From NCBI RefSeq assembly GCF_013032005.1, contig NZ_WQBE01000001.1:682001-746000 (forward strand): 64,000 nt of DNA, in the 5' to 3' direction. A program made the position numbers and the translations under genes. Origin of the DNA: Ruegeria atlantica. GTDB taxonomy: Bacteria > Pseudomonadota > Alphaproteobacteria > Rhodobacterales > Rhodobacteraceae. Below, piece by piece: positions 9,919 through 21,630 of the stretch (its first letter is position 1; every line of letters starts with the position of its first letter). A model generated the notes under the pieces. That model saw nothing but the letters and a program-made list of their open reading frames with translations. It was not told the origin of the DNA and made no database searches.

Positions 9919-11430
9919 ATGGCCCTGACCCCCGAGTTTGACAGCTTCGCCCGCGCCTATGAGGCTGGCGAAAATCAGGTCGTTTACACCCGTTTGGCAG
10001 CCGATCTGGATACGCCTGTGTCCCTGATGCTCAAGCTGACGGGCGCGCAGAAAGACGCCTTTATGCTGGAATCCGTGACCGGAGGCGAGGTGCGTGGCCG
10101 CTATTCAATCATCGGGATGAAACCGGACTTGATCTGGCGCTGCCGGGGTGAGACGTCCGAATTGAACCGCTCGGCCAGGTTCGATGCCGACGCGTTTTTG
10201 CCTCAGGATGGCAATCCGATGGACAATCTGCGCGCTCTGTTGGCCGAAAGCCGGATTGCGCTGCCTGACGATTTGCCTCAAGCCGCCGCAGGGCTGTTCG
10301 GTTATCTTGGGTATGACATGGTGCGTCTGGTCGAGTATCTGCCGGATGTGAACCCAGACCCGCTGGGCCTACCCGATGCGATTATGCTGCGCCCATCGGT
10401 CATCGCCGTTCTGGACGGTGTAAAAGGAGAGGTCACGGTCGTCTCCCCTGCCTGGGTCGCCGAGGGGCAATCCGCCAAGGCTGCCTATGCGCAAGCCGCT
10501 GAGCGTGTGATGGACGCAGTGCGCGATTTAGAACGCGCCATGCCCGCCGAGACTCGCGATCTGGGCGACGCCTCTGAAGTCGCGCCTCCGGTGTCGAATT
10601 TCACCAAATCCGGCTATATGGAAGCGGTTGAAAAGGCCAAGGAATACATCCGCGCTGGTGACATCTTTCAGGTGGTACCAGCTCAGCGTTGGACACAGGA
10701 TTTCCCGCTGCCGCCCTTTACGCTCTATCGGTCATTGCGGCGCACTAACCCCTCTCCGTTCATGTTCTATTTCAACTTTGGCGGCTTTCAGGTAGTCGGT
10801 GCCAGCCCAGAAATTCTGGTGCGTGTCTTTGGCGACGAAGTGACAATCCGCCCCATCGCAGGTACCCGACCCCGTGGCGCAACCCCCGAAGAGGATAAGG
10901 CCAATGAGGTCGATCTGCTGGCCGACAAGAAAGAGCTGGCCGAACACTTGATGTTGCTGGACCTGGGCCGCAACGATACCGGCCGCGTGGCCAAGATCGG
11001 AACGGTGCGGCCAACCGAAGAGTTCATCATCGAACGCTACAGCCATGTGATGCACATCGTGTCGAACGTGGTCGGAGAGCTGGCCGAAGACAAAGACGCC
11101 TTGGACGCGTTCTTTGCCGGGATGCCTGCTGGCACCGTCTCGGGCGCGCCAAAAGTGCGCGCGATGGAGATCATCGACGAGTTGGAGCCTGAAAAGCGAG
11201 GTATCTATGGCGGCGGCGTTGGTTATTTCAGTGCCGGCGGCGACATGGACATGTGCATTGCTCTGCGAACGGCCATCGTGAAGGATCACAAGCTTTATAT
11301 TCAGGCGGGTGGCGGCGTTGTTTTTGATAGCGACCCCGAGGCAGAGTTTATGGAAACCGTCCATAAATCAAACGCCATTCGCCGCGCTGCTGCCGATGCG
11401 TCCCGGTTCACAGGATCGGGCAACACATAA
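9919..11430 (+). CDS. trpE: Anthranilate synthase component I
   Basis: Converts chorismate to anthranilate using ammonia from TrpG; first committed step to tryptophan. At 503 residues it is of normal length. The N-terminal feedback-inhibition segment FMLESVTGG (LLES-type motif), the GYLGYDMVRLVE segment and the C-terminal chorismate-binding signatures PIAGTRPRG, LLDLGRNDTGRVAKIG, RYSHVMHIVS and GAPKVRAMEIIDELEP are all present. It is separated from trpGDC by a convergent gene, an arrangement common in Rhodobacterales. A hairpin terminator follows the stop directly. Confidence 0.97.
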   Translation: MALTPEFDSFARAYEAGENQVVYTRLAADLDTPVSLMLKLTGAQKDAFMLESVTGGEVRGRYSIIGMKPDLIWRCRGETSELNRSARFDADAFLPQDGNPMDNLRALLAESRIALPDDLPQAAAGLFGYLGYDMVRLVEYLPDVNPDPLGLPDAIMLRPSVIAVLDGVKGEVTVVSPAWVAEGQSAKAAYAQAAERVMDAVRDLERAMPAETRDLGDASEVAPPVSNFTKSGYMEAVEKAKEYIRAGDIFQVVPAQRWTQDFPLPPFTLYRSLRRTNPSPFMFYFNFGGFQVVGASPEILVRVFGDEVTIRPIAGTRPRGATPEEDKANEVDLLADKKELAEHLMLLDLGRNDTGRVAKIGTVRPTEEFIIERYSHVMHIVSNVVGELAEDKDALDAFFAGMPAGTVSGAPKVRAMEIIDELEPEKRGIYGGGVGYFSAGGDMDMCIALRTAIVKDHKLYIQAGGGVVFDSDPEAEFMETVHKSNAIRRAAADASRFTGSGNT

Positions 11431-11463
11431 AAAAACGGCGGGCTTTCAGGGCCAGCCGTTTTT
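11431..11463. terminator. Bidirectional intrinsic terminator between trpE and the convergent gene
   Basis: AAAAACGGC at 11431-11439 pairs with GCCGTTTTT at 11455-11463 around a 15-base loop. The A and T tracts flanking the GC core serve as the T-run in either direction. It sits between the convergent trpE and polysaccharide deacetylase-like stops. Confidence 0.8.
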
Positions 11464-11475
11464 GTTGTTTCGAGG

Positions 11476-12966
11476 TTACTGAACCTCTTTCATCATCACT
11501 GCAGAGATTGGGGCCATCGCCACACGGCTGCCCCGATCTTCAAGCCCCCACAGCAACAAAGCCGAGATCGTGTCAGGGCGCAGACGGCCCAGCATTACAA
11601 CCGTCCCCTCCTGCCCGGCACGAAATGCCGCTTGGTCCAGAAAACGACGCATGATCTTGGGGTCCTGGCGCGCACCGTCGATATCGCGGAAAATCACACC
11701 CGATGGAATACCGTTGCGCGCAGCCAGTTTTTGGACAGTGTTCAGACCATTGTCCTGCGTGATCAGACCACGCCCTGTACCGGCAGCAATCGCGGCCACC
11801 TGGTCGGCCAGCTTGCGGTTGCCTTGAATGCCCGAATCCACTCCTTCGAGAATTCCCACCGTTTCCGGTAACGTGTCGAGCCATACGGCCAGCGATACTT
11901 CGGCATCCTGCGCGCTGGCGGCTTCGTGTAGATCAGCAAGAGCCAGAACTTCGAACCCGGCTTCGCGGTGACGCGCCATCTTTTCAACAGCGTCCGGATC
12001 AGACGGGCTGACGGCAAAACTCAGCGGATAAGGAAAATCATGCAGAGCTTCAGCCCCATAGGCACCTTCATCGTCGATCAGAATGATTGACATCAACGGC
12101 TTGGATTCGGGGTTTTCGAATTCCGCCGCATAAGCCTCGATCGGCTTGCCCGGAAGGGCAGCCGCCACGTTGGTCGTGCTGACCTCAATAACATCATCAC
12201 GTTCCGTCAATGGAACCACGCGCGTTCCGACTGTCGAGACTGTGGTCGCTTCGCTTGCCCCGCCAATTTGCGGAACCGACGCGATCCGGGGCAGATTGCG
12301 CGGTGCTGTATCCTCATCACCTTCTACGGCGATTGGGCTGTCGACAAATGGGTTTTCCTCGGTTTCCGGATCGGCGGCTGCGGCGACCTCGGGTTCCGGT
12401 TGTGCTGCACTGTCGGCAACAACAGGGTCCGATTTCTGAGCCCCCTCGGCAACCTCGGGTTCTGGTTTCGGCTCGGCCTCCACAACCTCGGGCTCTTGTT
12501 CGACGGCCGGTTCAGGCTGAGGTTCAGGCACCTCCAGCGACACCTCAGGCAAGGCTTCGGCATTTGGGGATACCTGCGACAACGGCGGGGCCTGTGGAGC
12601 GACCGGGGCCACAGTGGTTGCAATTACAGGAGCTGATTGAGCAACGCTGGGCGCATCGACTTGCGCCGGGTCCAGGTTGACTTTGGGCTGGGCATCGGGC
12701 TCAACCTCGACATCTGACAATTCAGCCAGCGTGTCCGTCTGTTTGCCGACAGATTCAGGTGTGGTTGGTGGCAAGTCCAGCACATCGGGGTCACCCCCGG
12801 TATCAGTGGCGTCGACTACGGTATCCGGGACCTCAGCCAGAGAGGGTTCAGGCGCAGAAACCGCCACGTTCGGTTTGCTGGTCAAAGGCATGTTCAAAGA
12901 CAGCACCGCCCCCAGCACAAGAACAGCGACCGTTCCCACGATCATTCCGCCGACAAATCCGCCCAT
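11476..12966 (-). CDS. Divergent polysaccharide deacetylase family protein
   Basis: A 496-residue membrane-anchored protein. Residues about 2-24 form one transmembrane helix ([18 protein letters not shown]); about 30-270 are a low-complexity Pro/Glu/Ala/Val linker with repeated PEP and EPE units; about 285-496 form a domain resembling the divergent polysaccharide deacetylase family ([33 protein letters not shown]). The start at 12966 is chosen because GAGAGG lies 8 bases upstream; a start at 13002 adds 12 residues. The catalytic function of the family is not established. It lies convergent to trpE and divergent from trpG. Confidence 0.8.
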   Translation of the reverse strand: MGGFVGGMIVGTVAVLVLGAVLSLNMPLTSKPNVAVSAPEPSLAEVPDTVVDATDTGGDPDVLDLPPTTPESVGKQTDTLAELSDVEVEPDAQPKVNLDPAQVDAPSVAQSAPVIATTVAPVAPQAPPLSQVSPNAEALPEVSLEVPEPQPEPAVEQEPEVVEAEPKPEPEVAEGAQKSDPVVADSAAQPEPEVAAAADPETEENPFVDSPIAVEGDEDTAPRNLPRIASVPQIGGASEATTVSTVGTRVVPLTERDDVIEVSTTNVAAALPGKPIEAYAAEFENPESKPLMSIILIDDEGAYGAEALHDFPYPLSFAVSPSDPDAVEKMARHREAGFEVLALADLHEAASAQDAEVSLAVWLDTLPETVGILEGVDSGIQGNRKLADQVAAIAAGTGRGLITQDNGLNTVQKLAARNGIPSGVIFRDIDGARQDPKIMRRFLDQAAFRAGQEGTVVMLGRLRPDTISALLLWGLEDRGSRVAMAPISAVMMKEVQ

Positions 12967-13161
12967 AACAATTGCCTCTCGTCTTGGCCCTGCATCGATC
13001 ACATGTTCGCCGTCTGCTGCGGCATTTGCTTACCGCAGCGCCAAGTACGGGATGTCCCCTTGACGCTGCCGCGCAAGCCTGAGCATGTATGTCCCGACAT
13101 TATACCGTGGCTCGGGGCTGCATCGCCAGCCCGAAATGCCCAAGCCGAGACAAGTGCCCAA

Positions 13162-13739
<578 letters not shown>

Positions 13740-13743
<4 letters not shown>

Positions 13744-14759
13744 GCGACGCTCTGAAACCGCTGATCGGAGCCGCCGCCGATCGGCCTCTGACCCGTGCCG
13801 AAGCCGAACAGGCCTTTGGTATCTTGTTTGACGGTGAAGCCACGCCCAGCCAGATCGGTGGCCTGCTGATGGCCATGCGCACCCGTGGCGAAACGGTCGA
13901 GGAATACGCCGCGGCCGCCGCCGTGATGCGCGCCAAGTGCAATGCCGTCACCGCGCCCGACGGTGCAATGGATATCGTCGGAACCGGAGGCGACGGCAAA
14001 GGCACGCTCAATATCTCAACCGCCACGGCATTTGTTGTCGCTGGTGCTGGTGTCACCGTGGCCAAGCATGGCAACCGCAACCTCAGCTCAAAATCCGGGG
14101 CAGCGGATGCCTTGGGTCAGTTGGGGATCAACGTCATGGTTGGCCCGGAAACTGTTGAGAATGCTTTGAAAGAGGTCGGTATCGGCTTTATGATGGCCCC
14201 GATGCATCACCCAGCCATTGCGCATGTCATGCCCTCGCGGCAAGAGCTTGGGACCCGGACGATCTTCAACATTCTCGGCCCTTTGACGAACCCTGCGGGC
14301 GTCAAACGCCAATTGACCGGAGCCTTCAGCCGCGACCTGATACGCCCAATGGCCGAAACGCTTGGTCTGCTGGGGTCTGACCGTGCCTGGCTGGTACACG
14401 GATCAGATGGGACCGATGAGCTGACCATCACTGGCATCAGTTGGGTCGCCGCACTAGAGGATGGTGGCGTTAAGGAGGTGGAACTTCACCCCGAAGACGC
14501 GGGCCTACCGGTTCATCCGTTCGAGGATATCATCGGCGGAACACCCGAAGAAAATGCTGTCGCCTTCCGCGCGCTGCTGGACGGGCAGCCCTCGGCCTAT
14601 CGCGATGCGGTTCTGTTGAACTCTGCTGCCGCGCTGGTGGTTGCAGACGCCGCAACAGATTTGCGGGATGGTGTCGAAAAAGCCGTCGAAAGCATCGACA
14701 GCGGAAAAGCCAAAGAAAAAATCGCGGTACTGGCCCGCATGACTCAGGAGGCCGCATGA
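13740..14759 (+). CDS. trpD: Anthranilate phosphoribosyltransferase
   Basis: Joins anthranilate to PRPP in tryptophan synthesis. The 339-residue protein has the PRPP-binding [14 protein letters not shown] loop at about residues 80-93, the [12 protein letters not shown] segment and the [10 protein letters not shown] motif. ATG overlaps the trpG stop and the stop overlaps the trpC start (ATGA at both ends). Length and motifs are normal. Confidence 0.97.
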
Positions 14760-15568
14760 CCGAGACGGTACTGGACAAGATCAAAGCCTATAAGCTGGAA
14801 GAAATAGCTGCAGACAAGGCTGAGAAGTCCTTGGAAACACTGGAAAGTGAGGCACGTTTCGCATCCGAAGTGCGCGGCTTTGCCGAAAGCTTGCGGAAAG
14901 CGACCCGCAAGGGGTATGGCCTGATCGCCGAGGTCAAAAAGGCCAGCCCCTCTAAGGGGTTGATCCGCGCCGATTTCGACCCGCCTGCCTTGGCCCAGGC
15001 GTATGAAGAAGGCGGTGCAGCCTGTCTGTCTGTACTGACCGACACGCCTAGCTTCCAAGGCGCCAAGGAATACTTAACCGAGGCACGCGCAGCAACGTCG
15101 CTGCCAGCCCTGCGTAAGGATTTCATGTACGACCCTTATCAGGTGGTCGAAGCGCGCGCTTTGGGTGCCGATTGCATTCTAATCATCATGGCCTCGGTCG
15201 AAGATGGTCAGGCGGCCGAGCTGGAACAAACGGCCTTTGACTGGGGGATGGACGTTCTTATCGAAGTTCACGACGAGGCTGAACTGGAACGTGCGACCCA
15301 ACTGAAAAGCCCATTGATCGGGATAAACAACCGTAATCTCAAGACCTTCGAGACCACACTTGATACCACGCGCCGTCTGTCGAAACTGGTTCCGGGAGGT
15401 CGGACTATTGTCTGTGAAAGCGGGCTGAGTACGCCCGAAGATCTGGCCGATATCGCCCGTTATGGCGCGCGGTGTTTCCTGATTGGGGAAAGCCTGATGC
15501 GTCAGGATGATGTCACCGCCGCCACCCGGCAATTGCTGGCAAACCCGCTGATCCCCGGAGTGATGTGA
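14756..15568 (+). CDS. trpC: Indole-3-glycerol phosphate synthase
   Basis: Ring closure step of tryptophan synthesis. The 270-residue TIM barrel carries [15 protein letters not shown] (about residues 57-71), [12 protein letters not shown], the [10 protein letters not shown] strand and the CESGLST phosphate-binding loop. It is monofunctional, with no fused phosphoribosylanthranilate isomerase. It is joined by 4-base overlap to trpD and by 1 base to moaC. Confidence 0.97.
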   Translation: MTETVLDKIKAYKLEEIAADKAEKSLETLESEARFASEVRGFAESLRKATRKGYGLIAEVKKASPSKGLIRADFDPPALAQAYEEGGAACLSVLTDTPSFQGAKEYLTEARAATSLPALRKDFMYDPYQVVEARALGADCILIIMASVEDGQAAELEQTAFDWGMDVLIEVHDEAELERATQLKSPLIGINNRNLKTFETTLDTTRRLSKLVPGGRTIVCESGLSTPEDLADIARYGARCFLIGESLMRQDDVTAATRQLLANPLIPGVM

Positions 15569-16041
15569 TGCCTCTGACCCATTTCGATGCACAGGGACAG
15601 GCCCATATGGTCGACGTCTCGGACAAGGCTGTTACTGACCGCGTCGCGGTGGCGGCTGGCCACATCAAGATGGCAAAGGAAACCTTTGATTTAATTTCAG
15701 AAGGACGCGCCAAGAAGGGCGACGTATTGGGTATTGCGCGGCTGGCAGGCATCATGGGAGCGAAGAAAACACCCGACCTAATCCCGCTATGCCACCCCTT
15801 GCCAGTCACAAAGGTTGCGGTTGAGTTGACTCTGAACCCTGATTTGCCGGGCGTACAGATTGAAGCCACCGTCAAGACCGCAGGCCAGACCGGGGTTGAG
15901 ATGGAGGCGTTGACTGCGGTCTCAACCGCGGCGCTGACTGTGTATGACATGACCAAGGCAGTCGATAAGGCGATGGAGATCGGCGGTATCCGGGTCCTGC
16001 TGAAAGATGGCGGTAAATCAGGCCGTTACGAGGCGAGATGA
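15568..16041 (+). CDS. moaC: Cyclic pyranopterin monophosphate synthase
   Basis: Acts with MoaA to form cyclic pyranopterin monophosphate, the first molybdenum-cofactor intermediate. The 157-residue protein starts at [13 protein letters not shown] 15568 shares its A with the trpC stop and has GGAG 7 bases upstream, preferable to the in-frame GTG at 15565. The active-site LCHPLP motif and the [11 protein letters not shown] and DMTKA segments are present. It overlaps moeA by 4 bases. This trpC-moaC-moeA link is common in alphaproteobacteria. Confidence 0.96.
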   Translation: MPLTHFDAQGQAHMVDVSDKAVTDRVAVAAGHIKMAKETFDLISEGRAKKGDVLGIARLAGIMGAKKTPDLIPLCHPLPVTKVAVELTLNPDLPGVQIEATVKTAGQTGVEMEALTAVSTAALTVYDMTKAVDKAMEIGGIRVLLKDGGKSGRYEAR

Positions 16042-17210
16042 TTACGGTCGAAGAAGCCCGGTCACTACTGTTTGATCTTGTTTCCCCGCTAAACCCCGAA
16101 ACAGTTCCCCTTGCCGAATCTGCTGGCCGTGTGCTGGCGGAAGACCTCAGCGCCACGCGCGATCAACCGCCATTTGCAGCCTCTTCCATGGACGGTTATG
16201 CGCTGAAATCGACCGAAGTCGAACAACACGCCATGTTCAAAGTAGTTGGCGAATCCGCTGCCGGGCGTCGTTTTGAAGGCACCGTAGGCCCCGGTCAGGC
16301 CGTTCGTATCTTTACCGGCGCTCCGGTGCCGGAAGGTGCTGATTTCGTGGTTATTCAAGAAGATACGGAACGGCGCGGGGATTTGCTTACAATCACCGAC
16401 GATCCCGGACCGAAAGCAAATATCCGACCTGCAGGTGTCGACTTTACCGTCGGCACCAAGATTAGCGCTCCGCGCCTTTTGCGCCCTGAAGACGTCGCGC
16501 TGTTGGCAGCAATGAATATTGCAACAGTGCCGGTCAGACGCAAACCCGTGGTCGCATTGATTTCAACCGGAGATGAACTGGTTATGCCGGGTGAGAACCC
16601 AGGCCCGGATCAAATCATCGCTTCGAACACTTTTGGCCTGAAAGCCATGCTAGAGGATGCCGGCGCACATGTGCGAGTTCTACCGATCGCGCGCGACACT
16701 GTCGCGTCCTTAGAAACGGCGTTTGGGCTGGCAAGTGGCGCCGATCTAGTCGTGACAATCGGGGGTGCCTCGGTCGGAGAATACGATCTGGTCGGAGACG
16801 TTTCTCAGAAATTGGGGATGGAGCGGTCGTTCTACAAAATCCGCATGCGCCCCGGGAAACCCCTGATGGCGGGTCAGTTGGGTGACACAGCGATGGTTGG
16901 ACTGCCGGGAAATCCCGTGAGTGCAATGGTTTGCGGTTATCTTTTCCTGATCCCCATGTTGCGTCGCATGTTGGGCATCGAACAAGCCCTTACCCCTTTT
17001 CGCCGGGCCAAGCTGGCCGAGCCCATCGGCAAAAACGGCCCACGCGAACATTATATGCGAGCTGTCCTCGGTGAGGATGGCATTCTCGCCTGTGCCGATC
17101 AGGACAGTTCGCTTCTCAGCGTTCTGGCGCAGGCCAATGCGCTTTTGGTACGTGAGCCGAATGATCCGGCGCGCCCCGCGGGAGATGAGGTTCTGTACTT
17201 GCCGATATAG
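16038..17210 (+). CDS. moeA: Molybdopterin molybdenumtransferase
   Basis: Inserts molybdate into adenylated molybdopterin. At 390 residues it is of normal length. It has the N-terminal SSMDGYAL and [19 protein letters not shown] segments, the MoCF-binding [13 protein letters not shown] loop and the [11 protein letters not shown] motif. It is the last gene of the trpGDC-moaC-moeA run and is followed by an independent lexA promoter. Confidence 0.96.
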   Translation: MITVEEARSLLFDLVSPLNPETVPLAESAGRVLAEDLSATRDQPPFAASSMDGYALKSTEVEQHAMFKVVGESAAGRRFEGTVGPGQAVRIFTGAPVPEGADFVVIQEDTERRGDLLTITDDPGPKANIRPAGVDFTVGTKISAPRLLRPEDVALLAAMNIATVPVRRKPVVALISTGDELVMPGENPGPDQIIASNTFGLKAMLEDAGAHVRVLPIARDTVASLETAFGLASGADLVVTIGGASVGEYDLVGDVSQKLGMERSFYKIRMRPGKPLMAGQLGDTAMVGLPGNPVSAMVCGYLFLIPMLRRMLGIEQALTPFRRAKLAEPIGKNGPREHYMRAVLGEDGILACADQDSSLLSVLAQANALLVREPNDPARPAGDEVLYLPI

Positions 17211-17226
17211 GCAACGCTCAAATCCG

Positions 17227-17255
17227 TTGACACAAAACGTGAACATGCGTAGAAC
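17227..17255 (+). promoter_or_regulatory. lexA promoter with overlapping SOS box
   Basis: TTGACA at 17227-17232 and TAGAAC at 17250-17255 form a sigma-70-type promoter with a 17-base spacer. GAAC-N7-GAAC, the direct-repeat LexA operator of alphaproteobacteria, lies at 17241-17255 and covers the -10 element, as expected for repression by steric block and autoregulation. The lexA start is 33 bases further on. Confidence 0.88.
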
Positions 17256-17288
17256 AAAAGAAAACGCATGACCGACGAGGTGTGAGCA

Positions 17289-17987
17289 ATGCTGACCAAG
17301 AAACAGTTGGATTTGTTGGAATTCATCCACAAACGCGTTCAGGCGGACGGTGTTCCGCCCAGTTTCGACGAAATGAAGGCCGCGCTGGATTTACGGTCGA
17401 AGTCCGGGATTCATCGCCTTATCACTGCGCTGGAAGAGCGTGGCTTTATTCGTCGCCTTGCCCACCGGGCGCGCGCGATTGAGATCGTGAAGCTGCCCGA
17501 GAGTCTCGGCGGCGAACCAACAGCCGCTTTCAAACCTCGCGTGATTGAAGGCGACAGGCCCGAAGGTCCCCGCCCGGCGAATTTCGAACCGGTCACTGTA
17601 GATGCCTTGGAATTGCCGGTCATGGGCCGTATCGCCGCTGGTGTTCCGATTGAGGCGATTAGCCACGTATCGCACCGTGTGGCGGTCCCGGGCAGCATGG
17701 TTTCGGGCAAAGGCGAACATTACGCGCTTGAGGTACGTGGCGACTCGATGATCGATGCCGGTATCAATGACGGCGATGTCGTGGTGATCCGTGAAACTCG
17801 GGTTGCCGATAATGGCGATATCGTCGTGGCTCTGATCGAAGATCAGGAAGCGACCCTGAAGCGCTATTTCCGCCGTGGCAATGCTATCGCGCTTGAGGCT
17901 GCGAACCCCGCCTATGAAACCCGCGTTCTGCCCGAGGACAAGGTCAAGGTGCAGGGACGGCTGGTCGGGTTGATCCGCAGCTACTGA
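17289..17987 (+). CDS. lexA: SOS repressor LexA
   Basis: Represses DNA-damage genes and cleaves itself when stimulated by RecA. The 232-residue protein has the winged-helix DNA-binding domain (about residues 1-70; the PSFDEM...SKSGIHRLI recognition region), an extended linker and an S24 peptidase domain. The self-cleavage site is A117-G118 in RIAAGVP, the nucleophile S153 in RGDSM and the general base K191 in ATLKRY. It is preceded by its own SOS box and overlaps the convergent comEC stop by 7 bases. Confidence 0.97.
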   Translation: MLTKKQLDLLEFIHKRVQADGVPPSFDEMKAALDLRSKSGIHRLITALEERGFIRRLAHRARAIEIVKLPESLGGEPTAAFKPRVIEGDRPEGPRPANFEPVTVDALELPVMGRIAAGVPIEAISHVSHRVAVPGSMVSGKGEHYALEVRGDSMIDAGINDGDVVVIRETRVADNGDIVVALIEDQEATLKRYFRRGNAIALEAANPAYETRVLPEDKVKVQGRLVGLIRSY

Positions 17988-20032
17988 TCCCGTTTTAAAT
18001 TGCGGTTCTCGGCGATGGCCGGGGACCACAGGCGATGGCCGATTACCTCTCGGCTGGTTGTTATGCGTCCTTTTGAAAACGCCAGGCTTCCGGTCTCTTT
18101 CAGGCGGTTCGGATCGAAAAGACCGCAATCCCCATTCAGGTTCAACTCAACTGCAGACACCACGATCTGGTTTGATTGGCATTCTTCAAACCCTTTTGCC
18201 GCACGTTTTCCGGTGATGTGAATCACTTCCTTGCCCTGCCAATCAAAGCGCTGAACAGCGTTTTCTGCATCAGGCCAGCGGCTGGCCGCCTTCTTCTGAT
18301 CTTCTCCGTCACCGTCGTTTTCCAACCATACCGTAGCGATGAAACCGCTGCCTTTTTCTTTGCTCAGCGCGCGGCCATGTTCCGTCATGACACCCACCAA
18401 CCCGCCTGAATCCGCGATCAGAACCTCGGGTCTTTGCCCCTGCCCCCACAACATAAATGCGGACGCAACCGGTATAATCCCAATCCATTTTGCGCGGCCC
18501 TGCCACAGCGCCAGCCACAACGCCCCCAGCGCAAACATGGGCAACACGTAATGCGGCGGACTAACGACATAGCCTTGCGCGCCATCTAAGTTTGACACCT
18601 TGTCTGAAACGATCAGAATCCACTCCAACCCCAGACCCATGACATTCAATGCGACCGCCTCTAGCCCGAAAGGGGTCAGCAATGCCGCGACAAAGGCGGC
18701 GGGCACCACAATCGTGCCCATTACCGGGACCGAGAGCATATTGGCCAGCAACCCATAGTGTGACATCGTGTTGAAATGCGCCGCCCCGATAGGAGCGGTC
18801 GCAAGCCCTGCAATCGCCGAGGACAACAGCAAGCCGGTCACCGGTTTCAGCCATATTGGACCGGGCATTGGGCCATAGTCCCGCAACCGCCCAAACACCG
18901 CGACAAGCGCCGTAGTGGCTGCAAAGGACATCTGGAATCCCGGGCTCAACAATGTTTCTGGCCGTAGAATCAACACGATTAGGGCAGCCACGGCCACGGC
19001 GCGCAAAGAAATCGCACGGCGGTCGATCAGGATCGCCCCTAGCATTACGCTGGCCATGACGAAAGCGCGTTCCGTTGCAACATTGCCCCCGGACAACAGC
19101 AGGTAGATGACGGCCGCGATCAACGCACAAACTGCCGCCAACTTGCGGGCGGGCAACCTTAAGGCCACTGAAGGAATGGCTGACAAGCCCAACCGAAACA
19201 CCAGAAAAACGAACCCCGTCAGCAACCCCATGTGAAGGCCCGAAATCGCCAGCAAATGCGCTAGGTTCGAGGCCCGCAGGGATTTTAACGTCTCTTGCCC
19301 CATGCCACTGCGATCTCCGGTTGTGACGGCGGCTGCGAACCCACCGATCTCACCAGGCAGGATCGCACGTACCCTTTCCGAGATGGCCATACGCCAGGCA
19401 GTTACCCGGACCCCTTCGGTCGCGTCAGTTGCGGAGGCAATGGTCATCACCGGCACCCGGGTATAGCCAACCGCGCCCAGCCCTTGAAACCAGGCATGAC
19501 GGCGGAAATCAAACCCACCGGGTTCAACCGGACCTTGCGGCGGTGAGAGATGCCCGGTGGTCATGATCCTTTGCCCAGGCGCCAGGGAAACCGGCCCTAC
19601 GTGCAGTGAAAGCCGGACGCGCTGCGGTCTGCGGTCTGCGGGCACATCCCCTATGCGCACCCGATCCAGCGTGACCCGCAACGCGTCCGACGCAGAGCGA
19701 TCCATGGCTACGACCCGCCCCTCGATCGGGCCGTAGTAACGCCAGGACAGGACCGGCTCTGCGACCGTATGGGCTCGGGCGCCGGCCAGTATAAAACCGG
19801 ACGCGATCAGCGCGCCCCCCGTTGCCAACGCAGCCCAGCCAGTGCGCCACCTTCGGCCAACCCAGACCAGCAACGTGATCCCAAGTAGAAGACAGGCATA
19901 GACCTGCCATTCCGGTTCAAACCAAAGGCTGAAATAGAGGCCGATGCCAACTGCCAGACAAATCGGAGACCACTGGAACAAATACCCTGTCTGGTTCAGC
20001 AAAGCGACGTCGACCCGTGTCAGAACACGCAT
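17981..20032 (-). CDS. comEC: ComEC/Rec2-type DNA uptake channel protein
   Basis: Inner-membrane channel for single-stranded DNA during transformation. The 683-residue protein has an N-terminal membrane region followed by a DUF4131-type soluble part (about 25-190), then the multi-helix Competence domain (about 215-490) with the [12 protein letters not shown] motif, several GG-rich helices and ATERAFVM. The C-terminal 150-170 residues contain [13 protein letters not shown] but I find no HxHxDH metallo-beta-lactamase motif, unlike the longer Firmicutes ComEC. The stop overlaps lexA on the other strand by 7 bases. The start at 20032 is divergent from gltX. Confidence 0.9.
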   Translation of the reverse strand: MRVLTRVDVALLNQTGYLFQWSPICLAVGIGLYFSLWFEPEWQVYACLLLGITLLVWVGRRWRTGWAALATGGALIASGFILAGARAHTVAEPVLSWRYYGPIEGRVVAMDRSASDALRVTLDRVRIGDVPADRRPQRVRLSLHVGPVSLAPGQRIMTTGHLSPPQGPVEPGGFDFRRHAWFQGLGAVGYTRVPVMTIASATDATEGVRVTAWRMAISERVRAILPGEIGGFAAAVTTGDRSGMGQETLKSLRASNLAHLLAISGLHMGLLTGFVFLVFRLGLSAIPSVALRLPARKLAAVCALIAAVIYLLLSGGNVATERAFVMASVMLGAILIDRRAISLRAVAVAALIVLILRPETLLSPGFQMSFAATTALVAVFGRLRDYGPMPGPIWLKPVTGLLLSSAIAGLATAPIGAAHFNTMSHYGLLANMLSVPVMGTIVVPAAFVAALLTPFGLEAVALNVMGLGLEWILIVSDKVSNLDGAQGYVVSPPHYVLPMFALGALWLALWQGRAKWIGIIPVASAFMLWGQGQRPEVLIADSGGLVGVMTEHGRALSKEKGSGFIATVWLENDGDGEDQKKAASRWPDAENAVQRFDWQGKEVIHITGKRAAKGFEECQSNQIVVSAVELNLNGDCGLFDPNRLKETGSLAFSKGRITTSREVIGHRLWSPAIAENRNLKRDQ

Positions 20033-20110
20033 GGTTGCCCCCGTCCTTCGGGCTCGTTAGACAGACGCCAAACTATGCCCGACACGGTTACCAAAAGGTT
20101 AATCCACACA

Positions 20111-21511
20111 ATGTCCGATCAGGTCGTCACCCGTTTCGCCCCCTCGCCCACCGGTTTTTTGCATATCGGTGGTGCCCGCACTGCGTTGTTCAACTGGCTC
20201 TATGCTCGCGGTCGTGGCGGTAAGTTCCTGCTGCGGATCGAAGACACGGATCGCGAACGCTCGACGCCTGAGGCGACAGCCGCAATTCTGCAAGGCATGG
20301 AATGGCTTGGCCTAGATCACGATGGTGATGTAATCAGCCAGTTTGAGGGTGCCACACGCCATGCCGAGGTCGCTCACCAGCTTCTGGCCGAAGGTAAAGC
20401 CTATAAGTGTTTTTCAACCCAGGATGAAATTGCAGCCTTTCGTGAGCAGGCTCGGGCCGACGGCAAGTCCACGCTGTTTCGCAGCCCTTGGCGTGACGCT
20501 GATCCGGCCACCCATCCAGATGCACCTTTTGTAATCCGTATCAAGGCCCCACAGGACGGCGCAACCGTGATCCGCGATCAGGTGCAGGGGGATGTGACCA
20601 TTCGCAACGATCAGCTGGACGACATGGTCCTTCTGCGCTCGGACGGAACACCGGTTTATATGCTGGCTGTGGTGGTGGATGATCACGACATGGGCGTGAC
20701 GCATGTGATCCGGGGCGACGATCACCTCAACAACGCCGCTCGCCAGATGATGATCTACGAAGCGATGGGCTGGGACGTTCCGGTATGGGCACATATCCCG
20801 CTGATTCACGGACCAGACGGTAAGAAACTGTCGAAGCGTCACGGTGCCTTGGGCGCACAGGAATATCAGGCGATGGGCTATCCTGCCGCTGGCATGCGCA
20901 ACTATCTCGCGCGTTTGGGCTGGAGCCACGGCGACGATGAGTTTTTTACCGACGAGCAGGCCAAAGAGTGGTTTGATTTGGACGGAATCGGCAAAAGTCC
21001 GGCCCGCTTTGATCTTAAAAAGCTTGAGAATCTCTGCGGTCAGCATATCGCGACGTCTGATGATGCTGCGCTGCGGCATGAAATTGAAGCTTATCTGGAT
21101 GCGGCGGGCCTTCCTGCTCTCACTCAGACACAATCTAGTGTTCTTGAACGTGCAATGTATTGTCTGAAGGATCGCGCCCGAACCTTCCCGGAATTGCTTG
21201 AAAAAGCACACTTTGCGCTGATTTCCCGCCCGATTGAGCCGGATGAGAAAGCGGCAAAAGCACTGCAAACAGTATCCGACGGTATACTAAGTGAATTGAC
21301 GCCGCATGTGCAAAATGCTAGCTGGTTGCGGAACGAACTGGAGGAAACCCTCAATGCCTTTGCAGAAGCGAAAGGCATCAAGTTCGGCAAGCTGGCTGGG
21401 CCCTTGCGGGCGGCTTTGGCGGGTCGGGCAGTGACTCCTTCGGTGTTTGACATGATGCTTGTGCTGGGGCGTGAAGAAACCTTGGCACGGCTTTCCGACG
21501 CAGCAAAATGA
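20111..21511 (+). CDS. gltX: Glutamyl-tRNA synthetase
   Basis: Charges tRNA-Glu. The 466-residue class I synthetase starts at [15 protein letters not shown]; an ATG 12 codons upstream is possible but not family-like. The HIGH-type motif is HIGG in [13 protein letters not shown]; the KMSKS-type motif is KLSKRHG at about residue 240. The C-terminal anticodon-binding helical domain is complete. Many alphaproteobacteria have two GluRS paralogues; only this one is seen here. Confidence 0.95.
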   Translation: MSDQVVTRFAPSPTGFLHIGGARTALFNWLYARGRGGKFLLRIEDTDRERSTPEATAAILQGMEWLGLDHDGDVISQFEGATRHAEVAHQLLAEGKAYKCFSTQDEIAAFREQARADGKSTLFRSPWRDADPATHPDAPFVIRIKAPQDGATVIRDQVQGDVTIRNDQLDDMVLLRSDGTPVYMLAVVVDDHDMGVTHVIRGDDHLNNAARQMMIYEAMGWDVPVWAHIPLIHGPDGKKLSKRHGALGAQEYQAMGYPAAGMRNYLARLGWSHGDDEFFTDEQAKEWFDLDGIGKSPARFDLKKLENLCGQHIATSDDAALRHEIEAYLDAAGLPALTQTQSSVLERAMYCLKDRARTFPELLEKAHFALISRPIEPDEKAAKALQTVSDGILSELTPHVQNASWLRNELEETLNAFAEAKGIKFGKLAGPLRAALAGRAVTPSVFDMMLVLGREETLARLSDAAK

Positions 21512-21630
21512 CCCTGGCTTAATATTCAGGTAACGCTGCTTCGTTACGACCGGTCAACACTTTGGTGTGTGACCGCTGACCGCGCGCAGGCCGCTCACCC
21601 GGCGTGCTCATGAACGAAGAAGGGACAACG

